Notes under the pieces: generated by a model
Told to the model about the DNA's origin: nothing
The model's database searches: none
Seen by the model: the letters and a program-made list of their open reading frames with translations, nothing else
Made by a program: the position numbers and the translations under genes
Origin: Yinghuangia sp035454725
GTDB taxonomy: Bacteria; Actinomycetota; Actinomycetes; Streptomycetales; Streptomycetaceae
Direction: 5' to 3'
Assembly: GCF_051388935.1 (NCBI RefSeq)
Contig: NZ_JBPKBI010000007.1
Span: forward strand, 186,001-250,000
Length of the DNA: 64,000 nt
Shown here: piece after piece, positions 8,558 through 17,132 of the stretch
Numbering within the stretch: the first letter of the stretch is position 1
How the letters are laid out: every line of letters starts with the position of its first letter

Positions 8558-9432
8558 GCGTCACTCCCCCACGACTCCGCGAGCCGGTCGGCGAGAACGC
8601 CGGCTGAGACGGCGAAAACCACCAGCAGCACGGTGGGGGCCAGAAACGGGGCCGTGGTCAACTTGGCCCCGGGCAGGTTCTCCTGCACCATCCGCCCCCA
8701 GTTCGCCTCGGGTGCGCCCCGGCCGAGTCCGAGGAACCCGGCGGTGGCCGTCAGGTGGACCCCGGCGACGAGGCGGATCCCGGCGTCGGCGGCCAGCGGT
8801 CCGGCGAGGTTGGGCAGCACGTCATACCGGAGCAGGTGCAGCGTGCCGTCGCCCCGGGCGAGGGCGGCTTCGATGTAGCCGCGGCCGGCGAGTCTTCGCG
8901 CGGCGGCGCGTACGACGCGGACGGAGAACGGCAGCGTGGTCAGGGCCACGGCGGCCACCACGGCGGTGTCGCTTGCGGGATATCCCGCCGCGAGGACCAG
9001 CATGAGCAGCAGCGCGGGCACCGCGGCGAGGACGTCGACGGCACGCACCACCGCCTCGCGAAAGCGCCCGTCGCCGAGCCCTGCCCACAGGCCGACCACG
9101 ATCCCGATCAAGGACGTGGCGATGGTCGCGCACACGCTCGACACCACGATCACCCGCCCGCCGTGGAGTACGCGGCTCAGCACGTCCCGGCCGAGGACGT
9201 CGGTGCCGAGCAGGTGTGTCCCATCCGGTGCTTCGAAGGGCATGCCGACCTGTTCGGTGGGCGCGTGCGGCGCCACCCACGGGCCGATGAGAGCGGTGGC
9301 GAACACGAACAGCAGTCCGCCGGCGGTGAGCACGGTTGTCGGCGACCGTCGCCGTCCGGCCCCGGTGTGTTCGCGGGGACTCCGGGCAGTGTCCGTCTCT
9401 GCCATGGGAGTTCCTGTTCCGCCGAGCGTCAT
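8554..9432 (-). CDS. ABC importer permease, DppC/NikC type
   Basis: The protein is 292 aa, with ATG at 9432 overlapping the upstream permease stop as ATGA. It carries the N-terminal helix and the HLLGTDVLGRDVLSRVLHGGR motif typical of DppC/OppC permeases, then about five more membrane segments. The loop EAALARGDGTLHLLRYDVLPN is the EAA coupling motif that contacts the ATPase. It pairs with the DppB-like subunit to form the channel. The stop overlaps the small 37-codon gene. Confidence 0.9.
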   Translation of the reverse strand: MTLGGTGTPMAETDTARSPREHTGAGRRRSPTTVLTAGGLLFVFATALIGPWVAPHAPTEQVGMPFEAPDGTHLLGTDVLGRDVLSRVLHGGRVIVVSSVCATIATSLIGIVVGLWAGLGDGRFREAVVRAVDVLAAVPALLLMLVLAAGYPASDTAVVAAVALTTLPFSVRVVRAAARRLAGRGYIEAALARGDGTLHLLRYDVLPNLAGPLAADAGIRLVAGVHLTATAGFLGLGRGAPEANWGRMVQENLPGAKLTTAPFLAPTVLLVVFAVSAGVLADRLAESWGSDA

Positions 9433-10370
9433 GCCGCACCCCTGGGGTCGATCAGGCGCGCGATGACGTCGCCGATGAGCAGCGTGACCAGCGTGACCGC
9501 GCACAGCGACAGCGCGATGCCCTGCACCATGGGGATGTCCCGCCCGGCGACGGCGAGTTGGAGTTCGCGGCCGATGCCCGGGTACCCGAAGACGTTCTCC
9601 ACCACGACGGTGCCGCCGACGAGCCCCGCGGTGGTGAGGGCGAGGGCCTGGACGGCCGGTCCCCATGCTCCGGGCAGTACGTGCCGGACCGCGAGGCGCA
9701 GCCCGTACACGCCGTTCAGCCGCGCGGATTCGACATACGGCGTGGCGCTGATGTCGGCCGCGCTCGCACGGATGAGCCGTGTGGCCGCCGCCAGGCCGAC
9801 GACCGACAACGTCAGCACCGGAAGGACAAGAATCTCCGGGGCGTGCAGCGGCGACGCGCCGAGCGGAACCAGTGACACCTGGGGAAGTACCGGCCACCAC
9901 ACGGCGAACACCGCCAGCAGCAGGCCTGCGGTGACGAACTCCGGTATGCCGACCATGGCTTGGGTGACTCCGGAGATCCACCGGTCGAGCGGTCGCCCGG
10001 CGCGCATGCCCGCGGCCAGCCCCAAGGCCACCGCGATCGGGACGGCGACGACGAGTGCGAGCGCCGCGAGCAGCAGGCTGTTCGGCAGCCGGTCGGCCAC
10101 CACGTCGGCGACGGCCCGCCGGCCCACGAAGCCGGTGCCGAGGTCTCCCCGGACGGCACCGGAGGCCCAGTCCAAGTAGCGCATGACCGCCGGCCGGTCG
10201 AGCCCCAACTCGGCTCGCACTCGCGCGCGTTCCTCGGGGGACGCGTCGACCCCGGCCACCACGTCGCCCGCGTCCCCGGGCAGTACCTCGGTCGCCGCGA
10301 AGACCGCCACCGACAACAGCACGAGGACCACGGCGGCGAGGACGAGCCGTCGGATCACATAGCGGAGCAT
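9429..10370 (-). CDS. ABC importer permease, DppB/NikB type
   Basis: The protein is 313 aa from ATG at 10370, giving the usual DppB start MLRYVIRRLVLAAVVLVLLS. GTG at 10376 is an alternative. About six transmembrane segments are seen. The EAA-like coupling loop is ESARLNGVYGLRLAVRHVLP. It lies 34 bp after the binding-protein stop and overlaps the next permease by 4 nt, so it belongs to one operon transcribed from 12.05 kb. Confidence 0.9.
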   Translation of the reverse strand: MLRYVIRRLVLAAVVLVLLSVAVFAATEVLPGDAGDVVAGVDASPEERARVRAELGLDRPAVMRYLDWASGAVRGDLGTGFVGRRAVADVVADRLPNSLLLAALALVVAVPIAVALGLAAGMRAGRPLDRWISGVTQAMVGIPEFVTAGLLLAVFAVWWPVLPQVSLVPLGASPLHAPEILVLPVLTLSVVGLAAATRLIRASAADISATPYVESARLNGVYGLRLAVRHVLPGAWGPAVQALALTTAGLVGGTVVVENVFGYPGIGRELQLAVAGRDIPMVQGIALSLCAVTLVTLLIGDVIARLIDPRGAA

Positions 10371-10404
10371 GGTCACGTCGCCCGAACTCCCGGCTGCACC
10401 AACG

Positions 10405-12003
10405 TCATTGCAGTGAGGCCTGGGCGAAGCCCGGGAACTGCTCGAACAGATCGTCCGCGACACCGGCGACGTTGCGCGACGCTGCGTTCATGTACGGCTT
10501 GAACACCGGCAGAACCGTGTTGCCGTCGCGCCACATCGCCAACTGTGCCGCGGCGCCTGCCTCTTGCGCACGCAGGGGGTTGCGTTCCCCGCGGGCCTGT
10601 CCCACCAGGGCGTCGACGTCGGGCCGGTTCCAGCCCAGCGCGCCCGGGGCGCCGCCTGCCGTGGTGACCTGGTAGGAGGACAGTGCAGGGACCGGCACGT
10701 GGAACGAGGCGGCCAGCGGCAGGCGGGTGTAGGCGGGGAAGTCGGCGAAGAGTTGGCCCGCCGGCAACTCGCGCAGTGCGGCGCGTACGCCGACCTTCTT
10801 GAGGTCTTCGACATACAGCGTCGCGGCCTCGACCATGCCGGGCGTCTCCGGTCCGGTGGTCAACGTGACCTCCATCCCCTCGGCACCGGCCTCGCGCAGC
10901 AACTGCCGTGCGCGATCAGGGTCGTAGGCACGCTGCGGTATGTCCCGCGCGTAGTCCGCGAAGCCGATGGACGGCAGGTCGTTGCCCACCGTGCCGCGCC
11001 CGAACAGCACTGTCTTGACCATGCCCTCGCGGTCGACGGCGAGTTTGAACGCCTCGCGGACCCTGGGGTCGTCGAACGGCTTGACGGCCATGTTCATGCG
11101 GAACGACAGCCCGACCAGGTACGGGCTCGCGGTCGGCGTGAGAACCACGCGGCCGTCCGCCTCCAGCGTGCGCGCGGTGACCGGCGGGAGGTCGTGCGCG
11201 AAGTCGACCTGTCCCCCGGTCAGCGCCCCTGCCCGGGCATCGCCCGCGGGGATCGAGCGCAGTTCCAGGCCGTCGAGGTACGGGCCGCCGCCGAGCGCGA
11301 GCCCGTAGTAGTCGTCGTTGCGTACGAATGCGGCACCCTGGCCGGGGTCGAAGCGGGTGAGTTTGAACGGACCGCACGTCGGCGTCCTCGTCGAATACTC
11401 CGTCGTGCCGTCCTTGACGACGAGGAAGGTGCCCTGGCACAGGATCAACCGTCCGTCGGCGATCGGTTTGCGGGTCGGCAGGACGACCGTCAGGTCCCCC
11501 TCGGCACGCGCCCGGTCGAAGTCGAAGTTGGCTGCGGGCATCTTGTACACCGGCAACGGGCTGCTCTTGGCGGGGCCGGCGAGCGAGTAGAGCACGTCGC
11601 GTGCGGTGACCGGCGACCCGTCGGTGAACCGCACGCCCGGCCGTACCCGCAGCGTGTACGTGCCGAGGTCGTCCGAGACATCGATGCCCTCCAGCACTCC
11701 GTACCGGACACCGTCGGGCGCGGCCGGGTCGAGGTTCCCGAGAGCCCCGTGCCACGCACGCGCACGCACGAAGTCCATGGGCGTCGGGCCCCGGAAGTGG
11801 TCGAGCGTCTCCGCCGCGCCTCCGCCGACGAATGCGGCACGCAACGTCCCCCCGCGCCTCTTCGGCCCGGCAGGCGCCGCAGCCGGATCGGCAGCGCCTC
11901 CGTCATCGGAGCACCCGACAAGAAATGCCGACCCGGCGGCGACCGCGACCGCGCCTCCGGCGGTTGCGCGCAGGAAGCGGCGACGTTCTATGGACTGGGA
12001 CAT
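10405..12003 (-). CDS. ABC importer substrate-binding lipoprotein (SBP_bac_5 family)
   Basis: The protein is 532 aa from ATG at 12003, with AGGAG placed 4 nt upstream. The N-terminus has a twin-arginine-like signal (RRRFLRAT) followed by a lipobox (FLVGC), so it is probably exported folded and lipid-anchored outside the cell. The rest is a DppA/NikA/OppA-type binding protein: GGTLRAAF near the mature start, YTLRVRPGVRFTDGSPVTARDVLYS in the first lobe and DPDRARQLLREAG in the second. Ligands in this family include peptides, heme, nickel and metallophores. The Fur-like dyad 46 bp upstream hints at a metal-related ligand, which is inference. Confidence 0.9.
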   Translation of the reverse strand: MSQSIERRRFLRATAGGAVAVAAGSAFLVGCSDDGGAADPAAAPAGPKRRGGTLRAAFVGGGAAETLDHFRGPTPMDFVRARAWHGALGNLDPAAPDGVRYGVLEGIDVSDDLGTYTLRVRPGVRFTDGSPVTARDVLYSLAGPAKSSPLPVYKMPAANFDFDRARAEGDLTVVLPTRKPIADGRLILCQGTFLVVKDGTTEYSTRTPTCGPFKLTRFDPGQGAAFVRNDDYYGLALGGGPYLDGLELRSIPAGDARAGALTGGQVDFAHDLPPVTARTLEADGRVVLTPTASPYLVGLSFRMNMAVKPFDDPRVREAFKLAVDREGMVKTVLFGRGTVGNDLPSIGFADYARDIPQRAYDPDRARQLLREAGAEGMEVTLTTGPETPGMVEAATLYVEDLKKVGVRAALRELPAGQLFADFPAYTRLPLAASFHVPVPALSSYQVTTAGGAPGALGWNRPDVDALVGQARGERNPLRAQEAGAAAQLAMWRDGNTVLPVFKPYMNAASRNVAGVADDLFEQFPGFAQASLQ

Positions 12004-12049
12004 GGTTCTCCTGAGCCAGGCGGGGACCGACCGCCAGGAGACTATCGGC

Positions 12050-12068
12050 AATGATTTTCAATATCAAT
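12050..12068. promoter_or_regulatory. Fur-family-like 19-bp dyad upstream of the ABC importer operon
   Basis: AATGATTTTCAATATCAAT is an AT-rich island in GC-rich sequence. Its two 9-nt halves match in 7 of 9 positions as an inverted repeat around a central C, the geometry of Fur, Zur and related boxes, and AATGATTTTCA resembles one half of a Zur box. It ends 46 bp before the binding-protein start, a position suitable for repression. Which metal or regulator is involved is not known. Confidence 0.4.
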
Positions 12069-12178
12069 AAGTCCTTCCGGTCGCCCGCCCACAAACCATG
12101 GAGGACGCGTCGGCCCGGCCCGCCTGACGCGACGAAAAAGCTGCCGCCAACGCCACTTCGACCGAGACAGATCCGGCC

Positions 12179-12778
12179 TCAGCCCTCCCCCGCCATCCCC
12201 CGCAGCATCGCGTCGAACGCACCGTCCCACTGCCTTCGCGCGTCCTCGAAATCACCGAGGGCGCCGCGTAGTTCGAGGCTGCACAGGCCGTGGGCCAACG
12301 CGTTCAACCGGACGGCGAGGTCGTGCGGGTCGGCGCGAGCGAATGCGCCCTCTTCCACGCAGCGGACGGTGGCCGCGACGAGTACGTCGAACGTGGGCCG
12401 GATCAGCACAAGCGTTCGGGCGTCGGGCTGAAAACCGGGAACCGCCCGGCCGAACATGAGCTCGTACAAGTGGGGGTTGGCCAGTGCGCTCGCACGGTAG
12501 GCGCGGCCGAGGGCCAGCAGATCGGCAACGGGATCGTCGGTGCGCGGCACACCGGAGAAGGCATCGCCGAGGCGCTGGAAGCCGGCGAGGAACATCTCGC
12601 GGACCAGGCCGGCCTTGTCGCCGAAGAGGCTGTAGACGGCCGTCGTGGAGACACCCACCTCCTGCGCGACGCGGCGCGTACTCAACGCCTGCGGGCCCTC
12701 GGCGGCCAGCAGGCGGCCGGCGGCGTCGACGAGGTCGCGGCGCAGTTCGGCGTAATCGCGGTTTCTTGGCCTTGCCAT
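12179..12778 (-). CDS. TetR-family transcriptional regulator with WHG-type C-terminal domain
   Basis: The protein is 199 aa from ATG at 12778; ATG at 12790 would add four residues. The N-terminal helix-turn-helix is clear (LSTRRVAQEVGVSTTAVYSLFGDKAGLVREMF, about residues 32-63). The C-terminal part (ASALANPHLYELMFGRAVPGF) matches the TetR_C_33/WHG domain. It is divergent from the NAD-dependent epimerase gene with about 66 bp between them, and that gap holds an AT-rich partial dyad (ATAACGTAACGTCATTAT). It probably controls itself and the epimerase gene. Confidence 0.88.
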   Translation of the reverse strand: MARPRNRDYAELRRDLVDAAGRLLAAEGPQALSTRRVAQEVGVSTTAVYSLFGDKAGLVREMFLAGFQRLGDAFSGVPRTDDPVADLLALGRAYRASALANPHLYELMFGRAVPGFQPDARTLVLIRPTFDVLVAATVRCVEEGAFARADPHDLAVRLNALAHGLCSLELRGALGDFEDARRQWDGAFDAMLRGMAGEG

Positions 12779-12844
12779 GGCGACCAGCATAACGTAACGT
12801 CATTATATAACAGCGTTTCGTATCAAGGATCGGGAGCCGCATCC

Positions 12845-13774
12845 ATGTCCGGACTGCACGTCGTCCTCGGCGCCACCGGCGCGATCGGCTCGGCCGTGAT
12901 CGCGGAACTGACAGCTCGCGGCCACAGCGTGCGCGCCGTCAGCAGAAACGCGCCCGCCGGCTCCCGCGGCTTTCCGGCGGACATCGGCACGATCGAGGGC
13001 TCGACCGCCGCCTGCGCGGGCGCCGAGGTCGTGTACCAGTGCGCACAACCCAAATACGAGCGCTGGGCCCAGGAGTTCCCCGACCTCACGCGTACGGTCC
13101 TGGCAGGCGTCGAGGCCGCGGGGGCGAAGCTCGTCATGGCCGACAACCTGTACGTCTACGGCCCTGTGGACACTCCCATGACCGAGGACATGCCCCACGT
13201 CGCGACCAACCCCAAGGGCCGGGCCCGTGCGGAAGTCGACAGGCTGATCCTCGACGCCCACCAGGCAGGGCGCATCCGCGCGACCCTGGGACGTGCCTCC
13301 GACTACTACGGCCCCGGCGGCGTCAACACCACCATCGGCCCCACCGTCTTCGCCGCCGCCCTGGCCGGAAAGACCGCCCGCTGGGTGGGCGACCTCGACC
13401 AGCCGCACACCGTCGCCTACCTCCCCGACATCGCCGCAGGCCTGGTCACTCTCGGCGAGCGTCCCGAGGCCGACGGCCGCGCGTGGCACCTGCCCGCCGC
13501 CGAACCGATCACCGGCCGCGACTTCCTCGGTCTCGTATGGTCGACAGCCGGCGGCAAGCCGAAGATCGCCGGCCTCGGCCGCACGACGCAACGCCTGCTC
13601 GGGCTCGTCAACCCCGTCGTACGCGAACTCGGCGAGACGTGGTACCAGCGCGATCGCCCGTTCATCGCCGACGACTCCGCGTTCCGCGAGGCCTTCGGCC
13701 CCGTCGGCACAACCGCGCACGCCGAGGGCATCGCCGCGACACTCGACTGGTACCGAACCCGCCGCGGAGCCTGA
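12845..13774 (+). CDS. NAD(P)-dependent epimerase/dehydratase-family protein
   Basis: The protein is 309 aa. The Rossmann nucleotide site GATGAIGSAV is at residues 9-18, and the atypical/extended SDR fold continues with DNLYVYGPVDTPM and RASDYYGPGGVN. A classical YxxxK is not seen, so it may act on a small aldehyde or ketone, or only bind cofactor. The substrate is unknown. Divergent control by the TetR regulator next door suggests an inducible detoxification role. Confidence 0.82.
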   Translation: MSGLHVVLGATGAIGSAVIAELTARGHSVRAVSRNAPAGSRGFPADIGTIEGSTAACAGAEVVYQCAQPKYERWAQEFPDLTRTVLAGVEAAGAKLVMADNLYVYGPVDTPMTEDMPHVATNPKGRARAEVDRLILDAHQAGRIRATLGRASDYYGPGGVNTTIGPTVFAAALAGKTARWVGDLDQPHTVAYLPDIAAGLVTLGERPEADGRAWHLPAAEPITGRDFLGLVWSTAGGKPKIAGLGRTTQRLLGLVNPVVRELGETWYQRDRPFIADDSAFREAFGPVGTTAHAEGIAATLDWYRTRRGA

Positions 13775-14107
13775 CTCGGGGCTCCCGCAGGCACAGAGGG
13801 GACGGGCATCGCTAGGAGGACGAGCTCGGCCGCCCGGCCCGGGGCCGGGACTCGGAAAGGCCTCCGTCGAAGTGGCCCCGAGGCATCGGGCAAGCACGGC
13901 CTGCCCGTTGACATCGCCTCCGGGACAACCTCGCGACAACAGACGCCGACCTTGGGACGGGCGGCCGACCTTGGGACGGACGCCGCCCTTGGGACGGCCG
14001 CCCGCGTTGTCTACCGTAAGCGCTCGACACGAGTCGCCGTCCGGCTCGACCATGCCGGGCGGAGCACGCGCCCGCTGTCACGCAAGACGGTCGACCCGAG
14101 GAGCACG
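13775..14107. other. 333-bp intergenic region with a tandem CTTGGGACGG motif
   Basis: Three copies of CTTGGGACGG lie between about 13951 and 13999, each in a G/C-rich spacer. The last 60 bp should hold the promoter of the oxidoreductase gene. No gene was recognised on either strand. Confidence 0.4.
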
Positions 14108-14983
14108 ATGGAATTTCATCTGTACCTTCCGCAGATGCGCATGTCGATGCCCGAGATCGTCGAGCGGGCGGTCGCGGCCGAGCGGGCCGGGTTCGCCGGC
14201 ATCGCGATGATGGACCACCTGGCGCCGCCCGCGGCCGAACAGGCTCCGATGTTCGAGGCGATGACCACGGCCACCTGGCTCGCCGCCCACACCGCGCGGC
14301 TGAGCGTGGGCCACCTGGTGCTGTGCGACATGTTCCGCAACCCCGTGGTGCTGGCCAAGCAGGCCGTCACGCTCGATCACGCCTCCGGAGGGCGCTTCGA
14401 GCTGGGACTCGGCTGGGGTTCCGCGCCGAGCGAGATCTCCGCGTACGGAATCGGCGACGCCACCCCGCGCGTGCGGGTCGACCGGCTCGCCGAGACCCTC
14501 GCCGTACTGCGACTGCTCTGGACCGGCGAGACCGTCAGTTACGCGGGCAACCACCATTTCCTCCACAACGTCGCAGCCCGGCCGACACCGACCGCGCCCA
14601 TCCCGATCACTATCGGCGGAACCGGCCCACGAACGCTCGAACTTGTCGCCGAGTACGCGGATTGGTGGAACATTCAGATCGGCCGGCTGCCCGAACTCGA
14701 TCGCCTGCGTCCCCGCGCGGGCAAGGCACGTGTATCGCTTCAGCAGTTCGTCACATTCATCCCGAGCGAAACCGAGCGCGACGAGATCGTCGCGAAGGCG
14801 CAGCGCCGCTTCGGTCCCCTCAACGTCGGCGGCGGCCTCGTCACCGGAACCGCCGCCGAACTGACCCCGCACTTCCGCAAACTCGCCGACCAGGGCATCG
14901 AACGCTGCTACGCCTGGTTCACCGACTTCGCGACCACACCCACCCTGGAAGCCTTCGGCGAGGTGATCGAAAACCTCCGCTGA
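14108..14983 (+). CDS. LLM-class F420-type oxidoreductase
   Basis: The protein is 291 aa from ATG at 14108, beginning MEFHLYLPQMRMSMPEIVERAVAAE as in luciferase-like monooxygenases. Features typical of the family are MMDHL, the LGLGWGSAPSEISAYG segment that binds flavin phosphate, and IPITIGGTGPRTLELVAEYADWWN, a stretch found in the F420-dependent branch. It is probably a cytoplasmic hydride-transfer enzyme using reduced F420 or FMN. The substrate is not predictable. An 18-bp GC palindrome (14993-15010) just after the stop may help terminate transcription. Confidence 0.87.
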   Translation: MEFHLYLPQMRMSMPEIVERAVAAERAGFAGIAMMDHLAPPAAEQAPMFEAMTTATWLAAHTARLSVGHLVLCDMFRNPVVLAKQAVTLDHASGGRFELGLGWGSAPSEISAYGIGDATPRVRVDRLAETLAVLRLLWTGETVSYAGNHHFLHNVAARPTPTAPIPITIGGTGPRTLELVAEYADWWNIQIGRLPELDRLRPRAGKARVSLQQFVTFIPSETERDEIVAKAQRRFGPLNVGGGLVTGTAAELTPHFRKLADQGIERCYAWFTDFATTPTLEAFGEVIENLR

Positions 14984-15135
14984 CGAGCCTCACGCCGGCC
15001 GCGGCCGGCGGAACGGGCCGTCAGGCATCGGGGCGTTTCCGCACGCCTGCCCCAAGAGGACGCGGGCCGGCGGCGGGTTCAAGGGCGCCTGGGGGCCGCG
15101 AACCCGCCCCGGTCGTCGGCTGCCACACTTGTCCG

Positions 15136-15657
15136 ATGTCGACCAACTCCGTCGCCGGATTGACCGTTCGTCGCCCACGGGAGACCGATCAAGCACGCGT
15201 GCTCGCCGTGCTGGACCGCTGGTGGGGCGGGTTCGGCGGCGACGACGGCTCACGGCAGCGCGCCCTGCTTCTCCCCAGGCTGTTCTTCCAGCACTTCACC
15301 ACGACCAGCTTCCTCGGGGAACAACAAGACGGCACCATCGGCGCCTTCCTCATCGGCTTCCTCTCGCAGAGCGACACCGACACCGCTTACATCCACTTCG
15401 TCGGCGTGGCCCCCGAACTGCGAGGCCAGGGCGTCGCCGCCGCGCTCTACAGCGCGTTCTTCGACACCGCACGCGCCCACGGCCGCCGGTACGTCCACTG
15501 CGTCACCAGCCCGGGCAACTCCGGCTCCCGGGCGTTCCACGCCGCACTGGGATTCACCGAGAAACCGTCCGAGAACGGCTCCGGCGAAGTGCACAAGGAC
15601 TACGACGGCCCCGGACTGGATCGCATCGTCTTCGTACGAGAGCTCACGGACGACTGA
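15136..15657 (+). CDS. GNAT-family N-acetyltransferase
   Basis: The protein is 173 aa from ATG at 15136. The GNAT core is complete: beta4 ending in TAYIHFVGVAPELRGQGVAAALY (acetyl-CoA pyrophosphate loop, RGQGVA), and helix alpha4 with NSGSRAFHAALGF. The N-terminal LTVRRPRETDQARVLAVL is the usual first strand and helix. Acyl acceptor unknown. It stands alone, in the same direction as its neighbours. Confidence 0.87.
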   Translation: MSTNSVAGLTVRRPRETDQARVLAVLDRWWGGFGGDDGSRQRALLLPRLFFQHFTTTSFLGEQQDGTIGAFLIGFLSQSDTDTAYIHFVGVAPELRGQGVAAALYSAFFDTARAHGRRYVHCVTSPGNSGSRAFHAALGFTEKPSENGSGEVHKDYDGPGLDRIVFVRELTDD

Positions 15658-15814
15658 AGCGCGACTTCCCGGGACTCGTGACGATCGGTTGGGCCGCTGG
15701 TTCACCAATCGATCACCCTCCCGATCCGAGGCACGCGATCCACCGGCCTCGCGAACCCCAAGGCGTAACAACCCTGTTGCCCCGACCACAGCGCGCGGGC
15801 CACGATCGGCTCCC

Positions 15815-17020
15815 ATGAGCGACGCCGATGACGGCCAGGCCGCGGGCACGACCACGCTGCGGCCGTACCCGAAGATCCCGGCAAGCGGCGGCACGCCGGC
15901 ACCGGGCGCACGCGAGTGGGTCGCGGCCGAGAAGGTCCACGGAGCGCACTTCGCGGTCGTCTGCGACGCGGCCGGGACGCGGCCCGCGAAACGCCGCGAA
16001 CTCCTCGGCGACGACGACCTCGACGCGTTCTTCGGCGTCAGCCGCATCTGGCCCGCGCTGGCGGTGGCCGCGGACCGCTTCGCCGCGACCCTGCGCGCGG
16101 CAGGACGCAGGCACCGGGGCGGCCGTGCGGGCGGCGCGACGGACACGACACCCGTTGCGGCGATCACGCTTTACGGCGAACTCGCCGGCGGCCGTTACCC
16201 GCACCCCGATGTGCCCGCCGAGCCCGGCGTCGACCCCGTGCAGACCGGCGTGTGGTACGCGCCCGGACTGCACTGGCTGCTGTTCGACGCCGTCGTCGAC
16301 ACCTCCGGCGGACGCCTGTGGATCTCCGACCGCGTCCTGCGCACGGTCGCTGCCGGGGTCGGGCTGCCCTGCGCCCCACTGCTCGGCCGCGGCCCGCGGC
16401 GCCGACTGGACGACCTTCCCACCGCGTTCCCGACCCGAGTCCCCGCCCTTCTCAGGCTCCCGGAGCTGGACGGCAACCTCGCCGAGGGATATGTGCTCAA
16501 ACCCGCCGGGGAATGGCGCGAGGATGCGGAAGACGCTTCCGTCGTACGACCGTTGGTCAAGGTCAAGCAGCAAGCTTTCGCCGAAGACCGCCGCTACAGC
16601 GGCGCGCGGCCCTCCCTGCCCCCGCNNNNNNNNNNNNNNNNNNNNNNNNNNNNNNNNNNNNNNNNNNNNNNNNNNNNNNNNNNNNNNNNNNNNNNNNNNN
16701 NNNNNNNNNNNNNNNNNNNNNNNNNCGCGCGGCCCTACCTGCCGCCGCCGCAGGGCGCCGCGGGTGTGCCCGCTTGGCTGGTGCGCCACGCGGCGACGCT
16801 GCTCACCCCCGCCCGCGCCGCCGCAGCGGTGAGCAAGACGGGGCCGCGCACATCACTCGACGCGGTGGCGGACGAGATAGCCCGCGATGCGGCGGACGAC
16901 ACCGCGACGGCCGTCGGCGGCCTCGACGCCGACCAGTTCCGCCACCTGGTGACGGCGTTGCGTCCGGGTGCCCGGGCGCTGGCGCGGTACGACGCCGCCG
17001 ACCGTGGCGCATGCCCCTGA
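15815..17020 (+). CDS. RNA ligase-family protein (Rnl2-like nucleotidyltransferase), interrupted by an assembly gap
   Basis: The motifs of covalent nucleotidyltransferases are present in order: motif I EKVHG with the AMP-accepting Lys40, motif III LYGEL (119-123), IIIa LLFDAV (155-160), motif IV EGYVLK (224-229) and motif V VKVKQ (248-252). This fits ATP-dependent RNA ligases that seal RNA nicks. After motif V, 100 N interrupt the gene at 16626-16725. The frame on the far side is open and adds about 97 helical residues (LDAVADEIARDAADDTATA). The gap edges are similar GCGCGGCCCT...Pro-rich sequence, so a repeat may have collapsed. A tRNase Z-like gene follows. Confidence 0.8.
   Translation: MSDADDGQAAGTTTLRPYPKIPASGGTPAPGAREWVAAEKVHGAHFAVVCDAAGTRPAKRRELLGDDDLDAFFGVSRIWPALAVAADRFAATLRAAGRRHRGGRAGGATDTTPVAAITLYGELAGGRYPHPDVPAEPGVDPVQTGVWYAPGLHWLLFDAVVDTSGGRLWISDRVLRTVAAGVGLPCAPLLGRGPRRRLDDLPTAFPTRVPALLRLPELDGNLAEGYVLKPAGEWREDAEDASVVRPLVKVKQQAFAEDRRYSGARPSLPPXXXXXXXXXXXXXXXXXXXXXXXXXXXXXXXXXXARPYLPPPQGAAGVPAWLVRHAATLLTPARAAAAVSKTGPRTSLDAVADEIARDAADDTATAVGGLDADQFRHLVTALRPGARALARYDAADRGACP
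16626..16725. other. Assembly gap (100 N)
   Basis: Unknown sequence inside the RNA ligase gene. The round size suggests a placeholder rather than a measured length. Confidence 0.99.
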
Positions 17021-17132
17021 TCCGGATCGCGTTCACGCGCGAGCCCGATATCCGTTGTCGCCGTGGTCCCGAGACGTGCGAGGATGCGCAGCGCATCGCC
17101 GACCGGTGGCACGGCACCTTGGAGGGGCACGC

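Noticed and set aside
8448..8564. N-terminal extension of the ABC ATPase to GTG 8564
   Set aside because: The extension is low-complexity and out of phase with the double-coupled 37-codon ORF in the same space.
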